From an uncultured Paracoccaceae bacterium (GTDB lineage: Bacteria; Pseudomonadota; Alphaproteobacteria; Rhodobacterales; Rhodobacteraceae), in the NCBI GenBank assembly GCA_947501355.1, contig CANMVA010000001.1, forward strand, positions 1 to 64,000: a stretch of 64,000 nt of DNA. Direction: 5' to 3'. The notes under the pieces were generated by a model. That model was not told where the DNA came from, did no database searches, and saw only the letters and a program-made list of their open reading frames with translations. Below, piece after piece: positions 18,976 to 28,552 of this stretch. The stretch's first letter is position 1. The number at the start of each line of letters is the position of its first letter. Made by a program: the position numbers and the translations under genes.

Positions 18976-20574
18976 ATGACATTTGGACGGGTCAACCCGC
19001 AGCACCGCCTCGAAGACCAAGGGATCACAGGTCTTGGCAATGTCTATTACAACCTGCTGGAGCCTGCGTTGATCGAAGCCGCTCTGAAACGCGATGAAGG
19101 CACGCTGGGCGAAGGCGGCACGTTCCTTGTGTCAACCGGTAAGCACACGGGTCGTTCGCCCAAGGACAAATTCGTCGTCCGCACCCCGTCGGTCGAGGAC
19201 AGCATCTGGTGGGAAAACAACGCCCCGATGGAGCCTGCGGCATTCGACGTGCTTTACGACGACATGGTCGCCCATATGGAAGGAGGCGATTACTTCGTCC
19301 ACGATCTCTTCGGCGGCGCCGATCCCGCGCACCGTCTCGACGTCCGCGTCGTGACGGAACTTGCCTGGCATGGCCTCTTTATCCGCCACCTGCTGCGTCG
19401 CCCCGACCGCGACGAGCTGGATGACTTCACCGCTGATTTCACCATCATCAACTGCCCGACCTTCCAGGCTGACCCGGCCAAGCATGGCTGCCGCTCTGAA
19501 ACCGTGATCGCACTGAACTTCGACAAGAAGCTGATCCTGATTGGTGGCACCGAATATGCCGGTGAGAACAAGAAATCTGTGTTCTCGCTACTGAACTACC
19601 TGCTGCCCGAAAAAGGTATCATGCCGATGCACTGCTCGGCCAACCATGCCCCCGGCAACCCGGTCGATACAGCGATCTTCTTCGGCCTCTCCGGCACCGG
19701 GAAAACCACCCTCTCCGCCGACCCCGCCCGCACACTGATCGGTGATGACGAGCACGGCTGGTCCGACCGCGGCACCTTCAACTTCGAAGGCGGCTGCTAC
19801 GCCAAGACGATCAATCTGAGCGCCGAGGCCGAGCCCGAGATTTACGCCACCACCAAGAAATTCGGCACTGTCATCGAGAACATGGTTTTCGACGAGGAAA
19901 CCAAAGAGCTTGATTTCGAGGATGACAGCCTGACCGCCAACATGCGCTGCGCCTACCCGCTGCACTATATCTCGAATGCGTCCTCAACAGCATTGGGCGG
20001 TCACCCCAAGAACATCATCATGTTGACCTGCGATGCGTTTGGCGTTCTGCCTCCCATCGCGCGGCTGACCCCGGCGCAGGCGATGTATCACTTCCTGTCG
20101 GGCTTCACCTCCAAAGTGGCTGGCACCGAGCGTGGCGTGACGGAGCCTGAGCCCACCTTCTCCACCTGTTTCGGCGCGCCCTTCATGCCGCGTCGCCCCG
20201 AAGCCTACGGTAACCTGCTGCGCGAGAAGATCGCAAAGCACGGCGCGACCTGCTGGCTGGTGAATACCGGCTGGACCGGCGGTGCCTATGGTTCCGGCTC
20301 GCGCATGCCGATCCGCGCCACCCGCGCGTTGCTAACAGCTGCGCTGGACGGCTCCCTCGCGGCCGTGGATTTCCGCAAAGATGCCAATTTCGGGTTTGAA
20401 GTGCCTGTCAGCGTCGAGGGTGTCGCCGACATCCTGCTCGACCCGCGCCGCACCTGGGCCGATGCAAGCGCCTATGATGCGCAAGCCGAAAAGCTGGTGC
20501 AGATGTTTGCCGATAATTTCGAGCAATATGTGCCCTACATCGACGACGATGTGAAAGCCGCTGCGATCGGCTAA
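18976..20574 (+). CDS. pckA: Phosphoenolpyruvate carboxykinase (ATP)
   Basis: 532 residues from the ATG at 18976, preceded by AGGAG. It converts oxaloacetate and ATP to phosphoenolpyruvate, the first step of gluconeogenesis. Visible signatures are GRSPKDKF (substrate site), HCSANHA, the kinase-1a P-loop [16 protein letters not shown] near residue 237, and the kinase-2 [11 protein letters not shown]. It is divergent from chvI and its stop overlaps that of the convergent TauE gene. Confidence 0.97.
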   Translation: MTFGRVNPQHRLEDQGITGLGNVYYNLLEPALIEAALKRDEGTLGEGGTFLVSTGKHTGRSPKDKFVVRTPSVEDSIWWENNAPMEPAAFDVLYDDMVAHMEGGDYFVHDLFGGADPAHRLDVRVVTELAWHGLFIRHLLRRPDRDELDDFTADFTIINCPTFQADPAKHGCRSETVIALNFDKKLILIGGTEYAGENKKSVFSLLNYLLPEKGIMPMHCSANHAPGNPVDTAIFFGLSGTGKTTLSADPARTLIGDDEHGWSDRGTFNFEGGCYAKTINLSAEAEPEIYATTKKFGTVIENMVFDEETKELDFEDDSLTANMRCAYPLHYISNASSTALGGHPKNIIMLTCDAFGVLPPIARLTPAQAMYHFLSGFTSKVAGTERGVTEPEPTFSTCFGAPFMPRRPEAYGNLLREKIAKHGATCWLVNTGWTGGAYGSGSRMPIRATRALLTAALDGSLAAVDFRKDANFGFEVPVSVEGVADILLDPRRTWADASAYDAQAEKLVQMFADNFEQYVPYIDDDVKAAAIG

Positions 20575-21338
20575 AAGAGCCCGCGCCGGATCAGGTTGAG
20601 ACCGGCGAGAAACAAAACGGCCAGCGTCGCTTTTCTGAAAGCCTGCTGGTCGATCTTGTCATGCACCAACCAACCCAGCGCCATGCCTGCAATGGCCGGT
20701 GCAATCATGATCGCTGAAAACGGCATCGTCTGCGCGTTCAGCACGCCGGATTGCAGATGCGCGGCGGTCAGTGCCACGGCGCCCAGCCCATAGATCACAC
20801 CCATGACGCGCATCTGATCAACCTTGGGCGTCTCAATCGCCGTCAGATAGGCGACAGTCGGCGGCCCCCAGATGCCCGATACGCCGCCGATAAAGCCCGC
20901 AAACGCGCCGATCCAGGCCTCCCAAACACGACGCGACTGCTCTGCGATCTGCAACCGCCAGCCTGCAAGCTGGAACGTGGCGAACAGCACCACCGGCACG
21001 CCCATCATCAAGAACAGCACATCCGCCGGCAGCACCGCGACCAGTTGCGCACTTAGTAAAAGCGCCGCAAGGCCAAACACCAGAAACCGCCAGACCGACC
21101 GGATCGAGCGTAAAGCAGCACCGATCCCTTGCCGCAAGGCCTGCGCCCCATTGGCGACCAGCGTGGGCAAAATCAGCCCCGCCAGCGCCACATCCGGGGG
21201 CAAAAAACCCGAAAGCCCGGAGATTACGACCATCGGCATGGCGAATCCCACCACGCCCTTCACCACACCGGCCAAAAAGGCGATGCCAAGTGCGGCGATC
21301 AGCAGGGTTGGGGACATGAGGGTGAAAATGCTATCCAT
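20571..21338 (-). CDS. TauE/SafE-family membrane transporter
   Basis: 255 residues from the ATG at 21338 ([13 protein letters not shown]); a longer start would add an unlikely polar leader. Six to eight hydrophobic helices are visible, with the duplicated family motif: [13 protein letters not shown] in the first half and [13 protein letters not shown] in the second. Such proteins are proposed exporters of sulfite, sulfonates or organic anions; the substrate here is unknown. The stop overlaps that of pckA by four bases. Confidence 0.88.
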   Translation of the reverse strand: MDSIFTLMSPTLLIAALGIAFLAGVVKGVVGFAMPMVVISGLSGFLPPDVALAGLILPTLVANGAQALRQGIGAALRSIRSVWRFLVFGLAALLLSAQLVAVLPADVLFLMMGVPVVLFATFQLAGWRLQIAEQSRRVWEAWIGAFAGFIGGVSGIWGPPTVAYLTAIETPKVDQMRVMGVIYGLGAVALTAAHLQSGVLNAQTMPFSAIMIAPAIAGMALGWLVHDKIDQQAFRKATLAVLFLAGLNLIRRGLF

Positions 21339-21485
21339 AGCGCTAGATACCGCAGCCCTGCCGGTGCTGCACTGCAATAATCGCTTGCGCAATTTTTGTT
21401 CAAACCGCCGGTTTAATTGGAATTAAAGTTGCGCTGCACCTGCGAACGCCCTATGTCGTCAGGTAACCAACAAAGGAACTGATTC

Positions 21486-23171
21486 ATGGCCCACGACGGA
21501 CAAGACATGCCCCTCGCGCCCACGGCGCTGCTCCCTGATCTTCTCAGCCTCACCGGTGCTGCAATTGCCCCGGTGGAAGAGGTGTTGAGCAAGGCCAAGG
21601 AGGCTCTGCGCAAGGTAGTGACGAAGGACGGGCGCGTCTCTGGCGGCCTGATCGAGGCAAACCAGACGGCAGCCCACGGGCTTGCATGGCTCGCCACATA
21701 TGTTGAATCGCTGCGCCAGATGCAGGCATGGGCCGAAAAGCTGCAAGCCGAAGGCAAATTTGGCGAGACGGAGCAGCTGATCCATCAGATCGCTTTTGGC
21801 GAATACCTCTGGCAGATCTATGGCGGCATCCCGATGAACCAGGGCGAGATTCTGCGCCTGCAAGACATCGGCCTGACCCAGGACGACATGCGCGCGCTGA
21901 TGGACCCTGCGGTGATGACGCTCACCCAGACCGGCAATACCCAAGCCGCGCGCACCCGTCTTGTTGAGCTGATGCAAGAGCATTCCGCGAACATCACCGT
22001 CGGCACCTCCGGCCTTGATGATGAGCTTGAGATGATCCGCGAGCAGTTCCGCCGCTTCTCCATCGACAAGGTGGAACCTCACGCCCATGAATGGCACCTC
22101 AAAGACGAGCTGATCCCGATGGAAATCATCGAGGAACTGGCCGAAATGGGCGTCTTCGGCCTCACCATCCCCGAGGAATATGGCGGGTTTGGCCTGTCGA
22201 AAGCCTCCATGTGCGTCGTCTCCGAGGAACTCTCGCGCGGCTATATTGGCGTCGGCTCCCTCGGCACGCGCTCGGAAATCGCAGCAGAGCTGATCATCTG
22301 CGGCGGCACCGAAGAGCAAAAGCAGAAATGGCTGCCGCAGCTTGCTTCCGCTGAAACGCTGCCGACAGCCGTGTTCACGGAACCAAACACCGGTTCTGAC
22401 CTCGGCTCCCTGCGCACCCGCGCGGTGAAAGACGGCGAGGATTACCGCATCACAGGCAACAAAACCTGGATCACCCACGCGACCCGCACGCAGATCATGA
22501 CGCTGCTGGCGCGCACCGATCCGGAAACGACGAACTACTCCGGCCTGTCGATGTTCATCGCCGAAAAGACCCCCGGGACGGACGAGAACCCCTTCCCGAC
22601 CGAAGGCATGACCGGCGGCGAGATCGAAGTCCTCGGCTACCGCGGCATGAAGGAATACGAACTGGCCTTCGACAACTTCCACGTCAAAGGCGAAAACCTT
22701 CTGGGCGGCGAAGAAGGCAAAGGCTTCAAGCAACTGATGGAAACGTTCGAGTCCGCCCGCATCCAAACCGCCGCCCGCGCGGTTGGTGTTGCGCAATCCG
22801 CGCTCGACATCGCCATGCAATACGCGCTGGAGCGTAAGCAGTTCGGCAAAGCCCTGATCGAATTCCCCCGCGTCTCCGGCAAGCTTGCCATGATGGCCGT
22901 GGAAATCATGATCGCCCGTCAGCTGACCTATTTCTCCGCAGTTGAGAAAGACGAAGGCCGCCGCTGCGACCTTGAGGCCGGCATGGCCAAACTGCTCGGC
23001 GCGCGCGTCGCGTGGGCCGCAGCCGACAACGGCCTGCAAGTCCACGGTGGCAACGGCTTCGCGCTGGAATACAAGATCAGCCGCGTGCTTTGCGATGCGC
23101 GTATTCTCAACATCTTCGAGGGGGCCGCCGAGATCCAGGCACAGGTCATCGCGCGCCGTCTTCTGGACTAA
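21486..23171 (+). CDS. mcd: Methylsuccinyl-CoA dehydrogenase (acyl-CoA dehydrogenase family)
   Basis: 561 residues, about 170 longer at the N-terminus than ordinary acyl-CoA dehydrogenases; this extension (TAAHGLAWLATYVESLRQM) is typical of Mcd. Mcd oxidises (2S)-methylsuccinyl-CoA to mesaconyl-CoA in the ethylmalonyl-CoA pathway of acetate assimilation. The dehydrogenase core shows FTEPNTGSDLGSLRTRA, the QFGKALIEF block, QVHGGNGF, and the catalytic-base motif IFEGAAEIQ with Glu545. Electrons would go to EtfAB. The ATG at 21486 follows AAAGGAA. A strong terminator follows. A generic acyl-CoA dehydrogenase is the alternative but the extension argues against it. Confidence 0.87.
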   Translation: MAHDGQDMPLAPTALLPDLLSLTGAAIAPVEEVLSKAKEALRKVVTKDGRVSGGLIEANQTAAHGLAWLATYVESLRQMQAWAEKLQAEGKFGETEQLIHQIAFGEYLWQIYGGIPMNQGEILRLQDIGLTQDDMRALMDPAVMTLTQTGNTQAARTRLVELMQEHSANITVGTSGLDDELEMIREQFRRFSIDKVEPHAHEWHLKDELIPMEIIEELAEMGVFGLTIPEEYGGFGLSKASMCVVSEELSRGYIGVGSLGTRSEIAAELIICGGTEEQKQKWLPQLASAETLPTAVFTEPNTGSDLGSLRTRAVKDGEDYRITGNKTWITHATRTQIMTLLARTDPETTNYSGLSMFIAEKTPGTDENPFPTEGMTGGEIEVLGYRGMKEYELAFDNFHVKGENLLGGEEGKGFKQLMETFESARIQTAARAVGVAQSALDIAMQYALERKQFGKALIEFPRVSGKLAMMAVEIMIARQLTYFSAVEKDEGRRCDLEAGMAKLLGARVAWAAADNGLQVHGGNGFALEYKISRVLCDARILNIFEGAAEIQAQVIARRLLD

Positions 23172-23192
23172 GCGCCAGTTTACAAAAAGACT

Positions 23193-23222
23193 AAAAAGCC
23201 TCGCCTTCAGCGGGGCTTTTTC
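23193..23222 (+). terminator. Rho-independent terminator after mcd
   Basis: A 12-bp stem with one G-U pair: AAAAAGCCTCGC pairs with GCGGGGCTTTTT around a CTTCA loop, ending in a T run. It begins 21 bases after the mcd stop. Confidence 0.92.
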
Positions 23223-23292
23223 ATTTTAATTTAGGAAAAGACCTTTTCGATTTCAAAGCCTTACAATTTTTCTACAAAAAATTTCGCAAACC

Positions 23293-23319
23293 TGTCGATC
23301 CACCCGTCTGCCGTTCGTC
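23293..23319 (+). promoter_or_regulatory. Putative ECF42-dependent promoter of the SRPBCC-DGPF-sigma operon
   Basis: TGTCGA at 23293-23298 and CGTC at 23316-23319 are separated by 17 bases. This agrees with the promoter consensus I recall for ECF42 sigma factors, TGTCGA in the -35 region and CG(A/T)C in the -10 region. It lies 52 bases before the first gene of an operon whose third gene is an ECF42-like sigma factor, so self-activation is likely. The match is seen; the function is inference. Confidence 0.62.
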
Positions 23320-23371
23320 ATGTCCATGAAAGCACCCCGCTTTCGGGAACCTTACAAATGGAGACACTGAC

Positions 23372-23884
23372 ATGACCCTTTCTCAAATCCTGCTCACCGG
23401 CGCTGGCATCCTCGCATTGGCAACCGCCGCCACCTACCTCATCCCCAGCAAAGTTCAGGTCGAGCGCACCGCGATCATCGACGCCAACCCGCAGACGATC
23501 CTGCAACTGGCAGCCTCCAACACCGGCTACCAGGCCTTCAACCCCTATAAAGCCTCCGATCCCAACCTGAAGATCACTCCTTTCGGCCCGGAAAGCGGTG
23601 TGGGCTCCGGCTTCCACTTCGATGGCAAAGAAGGCAAAGGCAGCCAGACCGTGGCCGCTGTCACGGACACTTCCGTCACCTATGACATCGACCTCGGCCC
23701 CATGGGGCAGCCGACCCAATCGCTGACCGTGACGCCCACCGCCAACGGCACCCAAGTCACCTGGCGCATGGAAACCGACATGGGGATGAACCCGATCTTC
23801 CGCGTCTTTGGTCTTTTCATGGACGCCATGATCGGCAAGACTTTCGAAGCAGGTCTCGCCAACCTTGCCAAAGCGACCGCATAA
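23372..23884 (+). CDS. SRPBCC-fold protein with N-terminal membrane segment
   Basis: 170 residues. A hydrophobic N-terminus (ILLTGAGILALATAATYLI) is followed by a START/polyketide-cyclase-like fold: VQVERTAIIDANPQTILQLAAS, FNPYKASDPN, and VTWRMETDM. These folds bind hydrophobic ligands. It is the first gene of the operon with the DGPF protein (13-base gap) and the ECF42 sigma factor, and may be part of their stress response. Confidence 0.82.
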   Translation: MTLSQILLTGAGILALATAATYLIPSKVQVERTAIIDANPQTILQLAASNTGYQAFNPYKASDPNLKITPFGPESGVGSGFHFDGKEGKGSQTVAAVTDTSVTYDIDLGPMGQPTQSLTVTPTANGTQVTWRMETDMGMNPIFRVFGLFMDAMIGKTFEAGLANLAKATA

Positions 23885-23897
23885 GGGAACCAAATCA

Positions 23898-24251
23898 ATG
23901 CGTTATACATTTTTTCTTTACTCCAACCCCGCCGATTTCGCTGACATGACGCCCGAAGACTGGGCCAAAGAGAAAGAGGTTTACGGCGCCTATATCGGCG
24001 CGTTGCAAGAGGCTGGTGTCTTCGTCGATACCGACTGGCTCCACCCCGCGCATACTGCAACCACCGTAAGTCTCGCCGATGGCGAAACCCGCATCCAGGA
24101 CGGCCCCTTCGCCGATACCAAGGAAACGCTCGGTGGCTTCTTCGTGGTCGATGTCGCCGATCTGGATGCCGCCCTCGCCTGGGCTGCGAAATGCCCCGCC
24201 GCCGCTTATGGCAAGGTCGAGGTCCGCGCCTCCGCGATGGACAGCGTATGA
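23898..24251 (+). CDS. YCII-related DGPF-domain protein
   Basis: 117 residues from the ATG at 23898. It has the family start MRYTFFLYSNPADF and the signature RIQDGPFADTKETLGGFFVV, containing the DGPF motif itself. The biochemical role of these dimeric alpha-beta proteins is not known. They occur as hallmark neighbours of ECF42 sigma factors, as here: the sigma ATG overlaps its stop by four bases. Confidence 0.92.
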   Translation: MRYTFFLYSNPADFADMTPEDWAKEKEVYGAYIGALQEAGVFVDTDWLHPAHTATTVSLADGETRIQDGPFADTKETLGGFFVVDVADLDAALAWAAKCPAAAYGKVEVRASAMDSV

Positions 24252-25432
24252 CAGCAGACGCGCGCGCAGCGGAGGTTGCGCGCGCCTCTTACGGCAAGCT
24301 GGTCGCGATCCTCGCCAGCCGCACCCGCGATATTGCCGCCGCCGAAGACGCGCTAGCTGATGCTTTCGCCAAAGCGCTCTCCACATGGCCGGACCAAGGC
24401 ATCCCCGCCAACCCCGAGGCTTGGCTTATCACAACCGCCCGCAACCGGCTCACAGATCACCAACGCCGTGCGGCAAAGGTCGATTACACCGACGAGGTTC
24501 CAGAGATGGCCCAACCAAACGTCCAACCCGATTTCCCCGATGAACGGCTCAAGCTGATGTTCGTCTGCGCCCACCCAGCGATTGATCCGAAGCTGCACAC
24601 CCCGCTCATGCTGCAAACCGTCCTCGGCGTAGAAGCCGACCGCATCGGTGCAGCTTTCCTGATCTCGCCTACGGCTATGGCCCAGCGCCTTGTCCGTGCA
24701 AAAGCCAAGATCAAGGCCAACGCCATTCCCTTCCTGATCCCCGACGAAACGCTTCTGCCCCAGCGCCTGTCCGCGGTGTTGGAAGCCGTCTACGGCGCCC
24801 ATGCGCTCGATTGGCTCGACGGCGAAGACAGCCTCGCCGGAGAGGCCCTCTACCTTGCGTGGTTGCTCGCAGAGCTGATGCCGGACCAGCCCGAAACCCT
24901 TGGCCTTGCGGCGCTCATCGGCTTCGCGCAATCCCGCCACGACGCCCGCGTCCAGAACGGCCGCCTCGTCCCGCTTGAAGAGCAGGACACCACACTTTGG
25001 GAGCAGCCCTTGATCGACCGCGCCGCAGCCCTTCTGTCGCAAGCCCAGCGCGGCGGAAAAATCGGGCGCTTCCAGCTCGAAGCGGCGATCCAAGCCGTTC
25101 ACGCCCACCGCGCCACGACCGGGCGCACCGATTGGCACGCACTTTTGCAACTGCACACAGCCCTCGTAAGCCTCTACCCCACGCTGGGCGCCGCCGTCAG
25201 CCAAGCCGCCGCTGCCGCCCGCGCCATTGGCCCTGATGAAGGCCTGCGCCTGCTCGACAAGATCGACCCCGATGTCACGAAAAGCTTTCAGCCCGCGCTC
25301 ACCACCCGCGCGCATCTTCTGGCCGAGACAGGCCAGACCAAAGCCGCAGCGACCCTTTACGGCAAAGCCATTTCGCTTACGATCGAAGCGCCGTTGCGGC
25401 GCTATCTGGAAGACAGACGCGCCGCGCTATAA
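24248..25432 (+). CDS. ECF42-group RNA polymerase sigma factor with C-terminal TPR-like extension
   Basis: 394 residues from the ATG at 24248. The sigma-2 region is AEDALADAFAKALSTWP followed by NPEAWLITTARNRLTDHQR; a DUF6596-like middle follows the sigma-4 part (LMLQTVLGVEADRIGAAFLI to RLVRAKAKI). The last 200 residues are alpha-helical and resemble tetratricopeptide repeats. No anti-sigma factor gene is present. ECF42 factors are known to need this C-terminal domain and to sit beside DGPF genes. A matching promoter lies upstream of the operon. Confidence 0.88.
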   Translation: MTADARAAEVARASYGKLVAILASRTRDIAAAEDALADAFAKALSTWPDQGIPANPEAWLITTARNRLTDHQRRAAKVDYTDEVPEMAQPNVQPDFPDERLKLMFVCAHPAIDPKLHTPLMLQTVLGVEADRIGAAFLISPTAMAQRLVRAKAKIKANAIPFLIPDETLLPQRLSAVLEAVYGAHALDWLDGEDSLAGEALYLAWLLAELMPDQPETLGLAALIGFAQSRHDARVQNGRLVPLEEQDTTLWEQPLIDRAAALLSQAQRGGKIGRFQLEAAIQAVHAHRATTGRTDWHALLQLHTALVSLYPTLGAAVSQAAAAARAIGPDEGLRLLDKIDPDVTKSFQPALTTRAHLLAETGQTKAAATLYGKAISLTIEAPLRRYLEDRRAAL

Positions 25433-25492
25433 AACGCAAAAGGCGCGCCCCACCTTCGCGGAACGCGCCATATCTGTCTGCTCAAAGCACGC

Positions 25493-25915
25493 TTAGATCA
25501 GCGCGCGGCCTTTCACGTCCCCATTCCCGCGCAGCAGGAAGAAGAGACCACCGGCCAACAGCATCCCCTGCAGCTGCCATCCGAAGAACGGGCCAAAATA
25601 AATCATGATGATGACGCCTGCCACCACGATCGAAATCGCAAGTCCGGCGAGGCGTGTCAGCAGGTCCGAGAACCAGTTGTTGCGCAGCAAACCACCCAGC
25701 AGCAGCGCAATTCCGCCGCCAACTTCGGCCAAGGCCGCCAGTGCAAACAGGATCAACGGCAAGCCGTAGCCTTCCGCCTGCGCTGCCATGTCCGGCAGCT
25801 TGATCAGACCCTGGTCAATGATGATCGCAGCCAGCGGCACACGGATAAACCAATCGGCACTGCGAATAGTCGGGATGCGGCGCGCCGTGTTGGCGGCCGT
25901 GTCGATCATAGTCAT
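25493..25915 (-). CDS. DoxX-family membrane protein
   Basis: 140 residues with four hydrophobic helices. The first carries FIRVPLAAIIIDQGLIKLPD and the second LFALAALAEVGGGIALLLGG, both typical of DoxX proteins. The biochemical role is unknown; some relatives act in sulfur redox stress. AAGGAG precedes the ATG at 25915. It is convergent with the sigma factor gene. Confidence 0.83.
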   Translation of the reverse strand: MTMIDTAANTARRIPTIRSADWFIRVPLAAIIIDQGLIKLPDMAAQAEGYGLPLILFALAALAEVGGGIALLLGGLLRNNWFSDLLTRLAGLAISIVVAGVIIMIYFGPFFGWQLQGMLLAGGLFFLLRGNGDVKGRALI

Positions 25916-25959
25916 AGTCTTGCTCCTTACATCGCGCAGGCGATTTGCACCTGCTAGCC

Positions 25960-25985
25960 AACGCCGCGCGATCTGGCGCGGCGTT
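25960..25985. repeat. Perfect 10-bp inverted repeat upstream of doxX
   Basis: AACGCCGCGC at 25960-25969 and GCGCGGCGTT at 25976-25985, six-base loop, followed on the plus strand by TTATATT. It lies in the 278-base gap between doxX and the META gene. It could be a 5'-leader hairpin of doxX, an operator or a terminator for plus-strand readthrough. Confidence 0.6.
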
Positions 25986-26193
25986 TATATTGGTCTGAAT
26001 ACGTGCGTGGGGGTCCTTTGGTTCACCCGACCGGTCAATTTCGCCTTTGTATACAAGGGTATATCCTTCGTGAGCGCTCTACAGGATTGATTCCAAACGC
26101 CTTTGCCCAACCGCTCTCCAAATCACGAAATCGCGAGATACCTGCAATCGAATTCCCTCTAGACCGCGCCGGCCCATGCCGCCACAAAGGGGC

Positions 26194-26583
26194 ATGACCT
26201 TGCGTATTTTGCTGATCACACTGCTTCTGGGCGGCTGCTTGAAAGATGAGACCATCTCTGGCTATGCCCCCGACGGCGCGGTCTTCACGCTGCAAAGCAT
26301 CGACGACACGCCTTTCCCGGCAAGCGCCACGATCAGTTTCCCCGCCCAAGGGCGCGTCACCGGCCAGGCGCCCTGCAACAGCTATTTCGCGATGCAAACA
26401 GTGCCCTACCCATGGTTCAACGTCGAAGCGATTGGAGCCTCGAAGCGCGCCTGCCCGGACCTCGCGGCAGAGCAGACCTACTTCGCCGCCCTGTCTGAGA
26501 TGACCCTGTCTGAGGTGTCCGGCACAACGTTGATCCTATCGAATGACGCGGGCCGCAAAATGGTCTTCACCACGCAGAACTAG
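26194..26583 (+). CDS. META-domain lipoprotein
   Basis: 129 residues from the ATG at 26194, behind AAAGGGG. A lipobox LLLGGC follows a short hydrophobic signal, so the mature protein is probably lipid-anchored. The domain includes [19 protein letters not shown], resembling the META/HslJ family G-x-G-CN-x-Y pattern. Its function is unknown; HslJ relates to novobiocin and heat response. The stop overlaps that of recO by four bases. Confidence 0.8.
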   Translation: MTLRILLITLLLGGCLKDETISGYAPDGAVFTLQSIDDTPFPASATISFPAQGRVTGQAPCNSYFAMQTVPYPWFNVEAIGASKRACPDLAAEQTYFAALSEMTLSEVSGTTLILSNDAGRKMVFTTQN

Positions 26584-27302
26584 CGCGCCAGAAGGTCTAC
26601 CAACCGTTGTCGTGCGGGCGGCAGAGGGCGATCGCCCAGCGCAGGCACCAAACGGGTTTTCAGAAAATACCCCGTCGTGTGCAGCCCGTCGCGAATTTCC
26701 TCATCGGGCGCGGTGCCAATCCCAAGCAAACAAGGGGGCAGCGGCAAGAGCTTATCGGCCCAGATACCCGCCCCGTCCGCCGACACCGCGCGGCCGGTCT
26801 TGGGCGACACATAGGCCAGATCATCCACCGTTCCCGTCGCGGCGCATGCGGTCAGATCAAGGCCAAAGCCCATCTCTTCCAGCAAGGCCAGCTCCCAGCG
26901 CAGGTAGGCCAGCGGCCAGGCCTCCGTCTGGCCCAGAAGGTCCATCAGCGTGATTGATTGACGGTAAAGCTGCGGATGCGCCTCCCGTTCCGGCAACGCA
27001 AAGGCCAGCAAAGCACACACCGCATTTAGCCCCGCCAAGGCCAAGCGGTCTCCCATTACCGCCGCTGCACGCGACCGCACGGGCTCCACCGAATAGCTGC
27101 CCAAATGTTCTTCCAGCCGCGCGCGCCAACTGACATCCAGCTGCGCGCCCGGTTGCAAAATGGGCGCGATCTTACGGCTGGTGCCACCGCGCACGACACC
27201 TGCTTGAAGCCCGTGTTCTTCGGTAAATACGTCGATGATGACAGAGGTCTCCCCGTGCTTTCGCACGCGCAACAACGCCCCTTCATCCCGCCAATCGACC
27301 AT
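26580..27302 (-). CDS. recO: DNA repair protein RecO
   Basis: 240 residues. RecO helps load RecA at gaps with RecF and RecR. Visible are the OB-fold start [26 protein letters not shown] and [11 protein letters not shown], and the helical C-terminal part with [16 protein letters not shown]. It is last in a run era-DUF1491-recO, a common order. The single Cys (C152-like in TACAATG) does not reveal a full zinc site. Confidence 0.93.
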   Translation of the reverse strand: MVDWRDEGALLRVRKHGETSVIIDVFTEEHGLQAGVVRGGTSRKIAPILQPGAQLDVSWRARLEEHLGSYSVEPVRSRAAAVMGDRLALAGLNAVCALLAFALPEREAHPQLYRQSITLMDLLGQTEAWPLAYLRWELALLEEMGFGLDLTACAATGTVDDLAYVSPKTGRAVSADGAGIWADKLLPLPPCLLGIGTAPDEEIRDGLHTTGYFLKTRLVPALGDRPLPPARQRLVDLLAR

Positions 27303-27314
27303 GGGGCTATCCCA

Positions 27315-27644
27315 TCACGCCAGCGACGGGTCGTCCAGCAAATGCCGCCCTTCGCGGTCTTCGACCTCGATCACCCAGATATCGGGATCGAACGAGCGTT
27401 GCTTGGCGACGGACCCGTCGATCTGTTGTTCCGTGCCACTTACCAGTACATCCCAGACCCGTTCGCCTGTCATCAGATTAAAGCTGCGGTGATAGAGCGT
27501 CGCGTTTCCGTCCAGCGTGTTCAGCTTGATTAGAACCGCACCCGCCGTCGCGTCACCTTTGCTGACTATCATGGCGGGAATCCCCAGCGCCTCCAGCCGC
27601 ATGCGGTAGGCATCGACCCAGAACCCAGACGTCAGGCGGCTCAT
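27315..27644 (-). CDS. DUF1491 family protein
   Basis: 109 residues starting [18 protein letters not shown], typical of DUF1491, with the later block DPDIWVIEVEDREGRHLLD. The function is unknown. It lies between era, whose stop it overlaps by four bases, and recO, so it is co-transcribed with the housekeeping block. Confidence 0.88.
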   Translation of the reverse strand: MSRLTSGFWVDAYRMRLEALGIPAMIVSKGDATAGAVLIKLNTLDGNATLYHRSFNLMTGERVWDVLVSGTEQQIDGSVAKQRSFDPDIWVIEVEDREGRHLLDDPSLA

Positions 27645-28552
27645 GAATTCCCGTCGCGGAAGTTCAGACCCATCTCGTCGTAACGCTCTGATTCCTCAAG
27701 CCAATTCGGGCGGACTTTCACCTGCAAAAACAAATGCACTTTACGCCCTAGGAACTCTTCAAGCTCTTCGCGCGCGGCCTTGCCCACGGCTTTGATCGTC
27801 TCGCCCTTGTTGCCCAGAACGATACCCTTATGTCCGTCCCGCATCACGTAAATCAGCTGGTCGATCTTGGCAGAGCCATCCTTGCGCTCTTCCCATTTCT
27901 CCGTCTCGACGGTCAGCTGATAGGGCAATTCCTGATGCAACCGCAGCGTCAGCTTTTCGCGCGTTGTCTCCGCCGCAATCATACGCATCGGCAGGTCTGC
28001 AATCTGATCCTCAGGATACAGGAACGGGCCCTCGGGCACTTCGCCCGCCAGCCAAACGCGCAAGTCTTGCACACCATGCCCCTTCTCGGCCGAGATCATG
28101 AACGTCTCGGAAAACGGATAAAGCTCGTTCAACTCCTTGGTCAGCGCCAGCAGCACATCCGACTTCACCCGATCAATCTTGTTGATCGCCAGCGCCACAC
28201 GCTGCCCCGTGGCGCGCTCTTCGAGACTGTCGATAATCGCGCGAACACCGTCGGTAATCCCGCGATGCGCCTCGATCATCAAAACGACCACATCTGCATC
28301 TGCAGCCCCGCCCCAAGCGGCGGCCACCATCGCGCGATCCAGCCGACGACGCGGGCGGAACAGCCCCGGCGTGTCCACGAACACAAGCTGCGACTGGCCC
28401 TCCATCGCGACGCCCCTGATCCGGGCGCGCGTCGTCTGCACCTTATGCGTCACAATCGAAACCTTCGCCCCGACCATCCGGTTCAGCAACGTCGACTTGC
28501 CCGCGTTCGGCTCTCCGATCAGGGCCACAAATCCTGCGCGTGTGTCTGTCAT
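27641..28552 (-). CDS. era: GTPase Era
   Basis: 303 residues. GTPase boxes are GEPNAGKST (G1), DTPGLF (G3) and NKID (G4). The C-terminal KH domain contains [20 protein letters not shown]. Era assists 30S subunit maturation through 16S rRNA. It overlaps rnc by four bases upstream. Confidence 0.97.
   Translation of the reverse strand: MTDTRAGFVALIGEPNAGKSTLLNRMVGAKVSIVTHKVQTTRARIRGVAMEGQSQLVFVDTPGLFRPRRRLDRAMVAAAWGGAADADVVVLMIEAHRGITDGVRAIIDSLEERATGQRVALAINKIDRVKSDVLLALTKELNELYPFSETFMISAEKGHGVQDLRVWLAGEVPEGPFLYPEDQIADLPMRMIAAETTREKLTLRLHQELPYQLTVETEKWEERKDGSAKIDQLIYVMRDGHKGIVLGNKGETIKAVGKAAREELEEFLGRKVHLFLQVKVRPNWLEESERYDEMGLNFRDGNS

Noticed and set aside
21459-23045. 528-codon open frame opposite mcd
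   Set aside because: Low-complexity His/Arg/Gly/Phe composition expected from reading GC-rich codons backwards; mcd is unambiguous.
25442-25470. GGCGCG/CGCGCC hairpin after the ECF42 gene
   Set aside because: No T tract and a long loop, so it was not called as a terminator.
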